From UBA12068 sp038318455 (lineage in GTDB: Bacteria; Patescibacteriota; Minisyncoccia; Moranbacterales; GWC2-37-73), in assembly GCA_038318455.1 (NCBI GenBank), contig JBBQCF010000039.1:1-8542 (forward strand): 8,542 nucleotides of DNA. Direction: 5' to 3'. Under the pieces are notes generated by a model. That model was not told where the DNA came from. It saw only the letters and a list, made by a program, of their open reading frames with translations, and did not search any database. The translations under genes were made by a program, and so were the position numbers. Shown in pieces: positions 7,157-8,542 of the stretch. Within the stretch, counting starts at the first letter, position 1. Every line of letters starts with the position of its first letter.

Positions 7157-7215
7157 AAGAAAAATAAAATATAAATTCGTATTGGCCAAAGGCCATTCGA
7201 ATTTCTACTACCGGA
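7091..7215. repeat. 125-bp element with 20-bp terminal inverted repeats, MITE-like or structured leader
   Basis: The left arm (7091-7110) and right arm (7196-7215) are reverse complements at 17 of 20 positions, with nine outer bases TCCGGTAGT and eight inner bases AATTCGAA exact. ATG stands immediately on both sides (7088-7090 and 7216-7218), as a 3-bp target duplication would. The centre is A/T-rich. An inner hairpin lies next to the right arm: AAATTCG (7173-7179) pairs with CGAATTT (7198-7204), and TGGCC (7183-7187) with GGCCA (7191-7195) around an AAA loop. The element fills the only long gap in an otherwise tight gene run and ends at the base before the virB4 start codon. It has no transposase. 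Two readings compete: a small non-autonomous mobile element, or an RNA structure controlling virB4 translation. Structure is seen; origin is inferred. Confidence 0.6.
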
Positions 7216-8542
7216 ATGTTTGGATTAGATAAAAATAAAAAACCAGCAGATACGACACCTTCGATTCTTCAAAGCGAAGCTCTGTATCAAAGAGGTGTGG
7301 CAACAATCAAAGATTTGATTGCTCCTTCTGCTATGAAAATTAATTCTAACAGTCTTCAAATTGGGGAAACATATGCGCGAACTTTATTCGTGGTTGCTTA
7401 TCCTCGATATTTACATTCAAACTGGTTCTCACCAATTATCAATATAGATTTTTCGATGGACACAGCAATGTTTATTCATCCAATTGAAACTGTCGAAATT
7501 TTGAAAACATTGAGAAAAAGCTCAACCCAAGTTCAATCTCAAATACATATAGAAGAAGAAGGTGGAAAAATTAGAGATCCTATTTTGGAAACTGCCTTGC
7601 AAGATATTGAGGAATTGCGAGATAAATTGCAACAGGGAACGGAAAAATTTTTTCGTTTTGGTTTGTATATGACTTTATATGGAGCAACGATGGAAGAAGT
7701 GGAAAAGGCTCATCAAAAAATAGAATCAATTTTGGAAGCTCAATTGGTATATGTGAAGCCCTCTGTGCTCAAGGTTGAACAAGGTTTTTCTTCAACAATT
7801 CCTCTAGCTAATGATGAATTGGACATCGCCAATAATCTTAATACGGCTCCTCTTTCAACAACATTCCCTTTTGTTTCTGCAGATCTTTCTTCCAATGAGG
7901 GAATTTTATATGGAATTAATCGTCACAATAATAGTTTAATATTATTTGATCGTTTCAAAATGGAAAATGCTAACATGGTTGTTTTCTCTAAATCTGGTGG
8001 AGGAAAAAGCTATACGGTAAAATTGGAAATTTTTCGCTCATTGATGGTGGGAACAAACGTGATTGTGATTGATCCAGAAAATGAATATAAATATCTTTGT
8101 GAAACAGTAGGGGGAACTTTTATCAAGCTCTCATTAAATTCAAATTTTCATCTAAATCCATTTGACTTGCCTAAGGTTGGTGAAGATGAGGATCCCGAAG
8201 ATGTTTTACGTAGCAATATTGCAAGTCTTATTGGACTTTTGCATATTATGCTCGGGGCAGTTACTCCAGAAGAGGATTCTATTTTGGATGTTGCGATTAG
8301 GGAAACGTATGCTATGCGAGATATTACCCCACAGAGTAGTTTTAAGGATTTCACTTCCGCTTCTTTTCCGACGATGTCAGATTTGTATTCAGTTATTAGA
8401 AATTCTGATGGAGGAGATTCTTTGGCAAGGCGTTTGGAAAAATATACCGAAGGTATTTTTGCTGGGGTATTGAATCAAACTACTAATGTTCAAATTGATA
8501 ATCAATTGGTGGTTTTTAATATTCGTGATTTGGAAGAACAAC
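7216..8542 (+). CDS. VirB4-type T4SS ATPase, N-terminal and Walker A part (cut by window edge)
   Basis: The open frame covers 442 residues and leaves the window without a stop. The first about 230 residues match the middle region of VirB4/TraE proteins: IGETYARTLFVVAYPRYL (49-66), NWFSPIINIDF, an Asp/Glu-rich helical stretch, then FFRFGLYMTLYGATMEEVEKA. The ATPase domain starts with YGINRHNNSLILFDRF, Walker A SKSGGGKSYT (258-267), and the family-typical strand VIVIDPENEY (282-291) followed by NPFDLP. Walker B and the arginine finger would lie beyond the edge. VirB4 is the cytoplasmic motor that energises pilus assembly and substrate transfer with PrgI/VirB3. The segment normally found N-terminal to IGETYAR is supplied by the preceding TraC-like gene. 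ATG 7216 gives the plausible start MFGLDKNKK, but it touches the right arm of the inverted repeat and has no usable Shine-Dalgarno site. Confidence 0.93.
   Translation, partial: MFGLDKNKKPADTTPSILQSEALYQRGVATIKDLIAPSAMKINSNSLQIGETYARTLFVVAYPRYLHSNWFSPIINIDFSMDTAMFIHPIETVEILKTLRKSSTQVQSQIHIEEEGGKIRDPILETALQDIEELRDKLQQGTEKFFRFGLYMTLYGATMEEVEKAHQKIESILEAQLVYVKPSVLKVEQGFSSTIPLANDELDIANNLNTAPLSTTFPFVSADLSSNEGILYGINRHNNSLILFDRFKMENANMVVFSKSGGGKSYTVKLEIFRSLMVGTNVIVIDPENEYKYLCETVGGTFIKLSLNSNFHLNPFDLPKVGEDEDPEDVLRSNIASLIGLLHIMLGAVTPEEDSILDVAIRETYAMRDITPQSSFKDFTSASFPTMSDLYSVIRNSDGGDSLARRLEKYTEGIFAGVLNQTTNVQIDNQLVVFNIRDLEEQ

Noticed and set aside
7173..7204. Hairpin with GGCC-AAA-GGCC tip read as a terminator
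   Set aside because: On the plus strand no T run follows. On the minus strand a T-rich stretch follows, but no minus-strand gene is there to terminate.
8148..8473. Overlapping short open frames on both strands at the right end
   Set aside because: They lie within the ATPase domain of virB4, which is continuous through this stretch.
1794..8542. Alternative genetic code with TGA as glycine (known in some candidate phyla)
   Set aside because: Every gene reads through intact with the standard code, glycine codons are GGN, and no in-frame TGA interrupts a conserved region.
2407..8542. Integrative conjugative element or plasmid transfer region
   Set aside because: No relaxase, coupling protein, integrase, att site or origin of transfer is visible, and the flanks are housekeeping genes (infB, tRNA). 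The tRNA could serve as an integration site, but no repeated tRNA end was seen.

Overview
The window looks like a chromosomal segment from a small-genome bacterium of the Candidate Phyla Radiation (Patescibacteria, most like Parcubacteria and relatives). This is an inference from content: AT-rich, tightly packed genes, a compact translation initiation factor IF-2, a DUF4446 protein, and a set of short Cys-rich pilin-like proteins, a PrgI protein, a TraC-like protein and a VirB4 ATPase. The standard bacterial code fits: glycines use GGN codons and no reading frame needs TGA to be read through.

Left part (1-1713), minus strand. Reading right to left there is a class II tRNA-Ser with anticodon CGA, a membrane-anchored DUF4446 protein, and the 5' part of infB (IF-2), which runs off the left edge. 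A perfect TATAAT sits inside a nested palindrome just upstream of infB.

Right part (1794-8542), plus strand. A small SAM-dependent methyltransferase is followed by a run of co-oriented genes: a solute-binding lipoprotein (ABC family 1-like), two secreted Cys-rich proteins carrying VirB2-like double-helix pilin modules (one module in the first, two in tandem in the second), a PrgI (VirB3-like) membrane protein, a short TraC-like protein matching the N-terminal part of VirB4, and a VirB4-type ATPase cut by the right edge. Gaps are 25-55 nt except the 150 nt before virB4. The genes after the lipoprotein make a coherent core of a type IV secretion/conjugation-like membrane machine: pilin or channel subunits, inner-membrane adaptor and motor ATPase. 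No relaxase, coupling protein or VirB6-like gene is visible, so DNA transfer cannot be claimed from this window.

The most unusual points are a 125-bp element with near-perfect terminal inverted repeats, flanked on both sides by ATG and placed exactly against the virB4 start codon; the tandem fusion of two pilin modules between Cys-rich outer domains; the solute-binding lipoprotein leading a secretion-like gene run without a permease; and A-rich leaders in place of Shine-Dalgarno sites before several genes.
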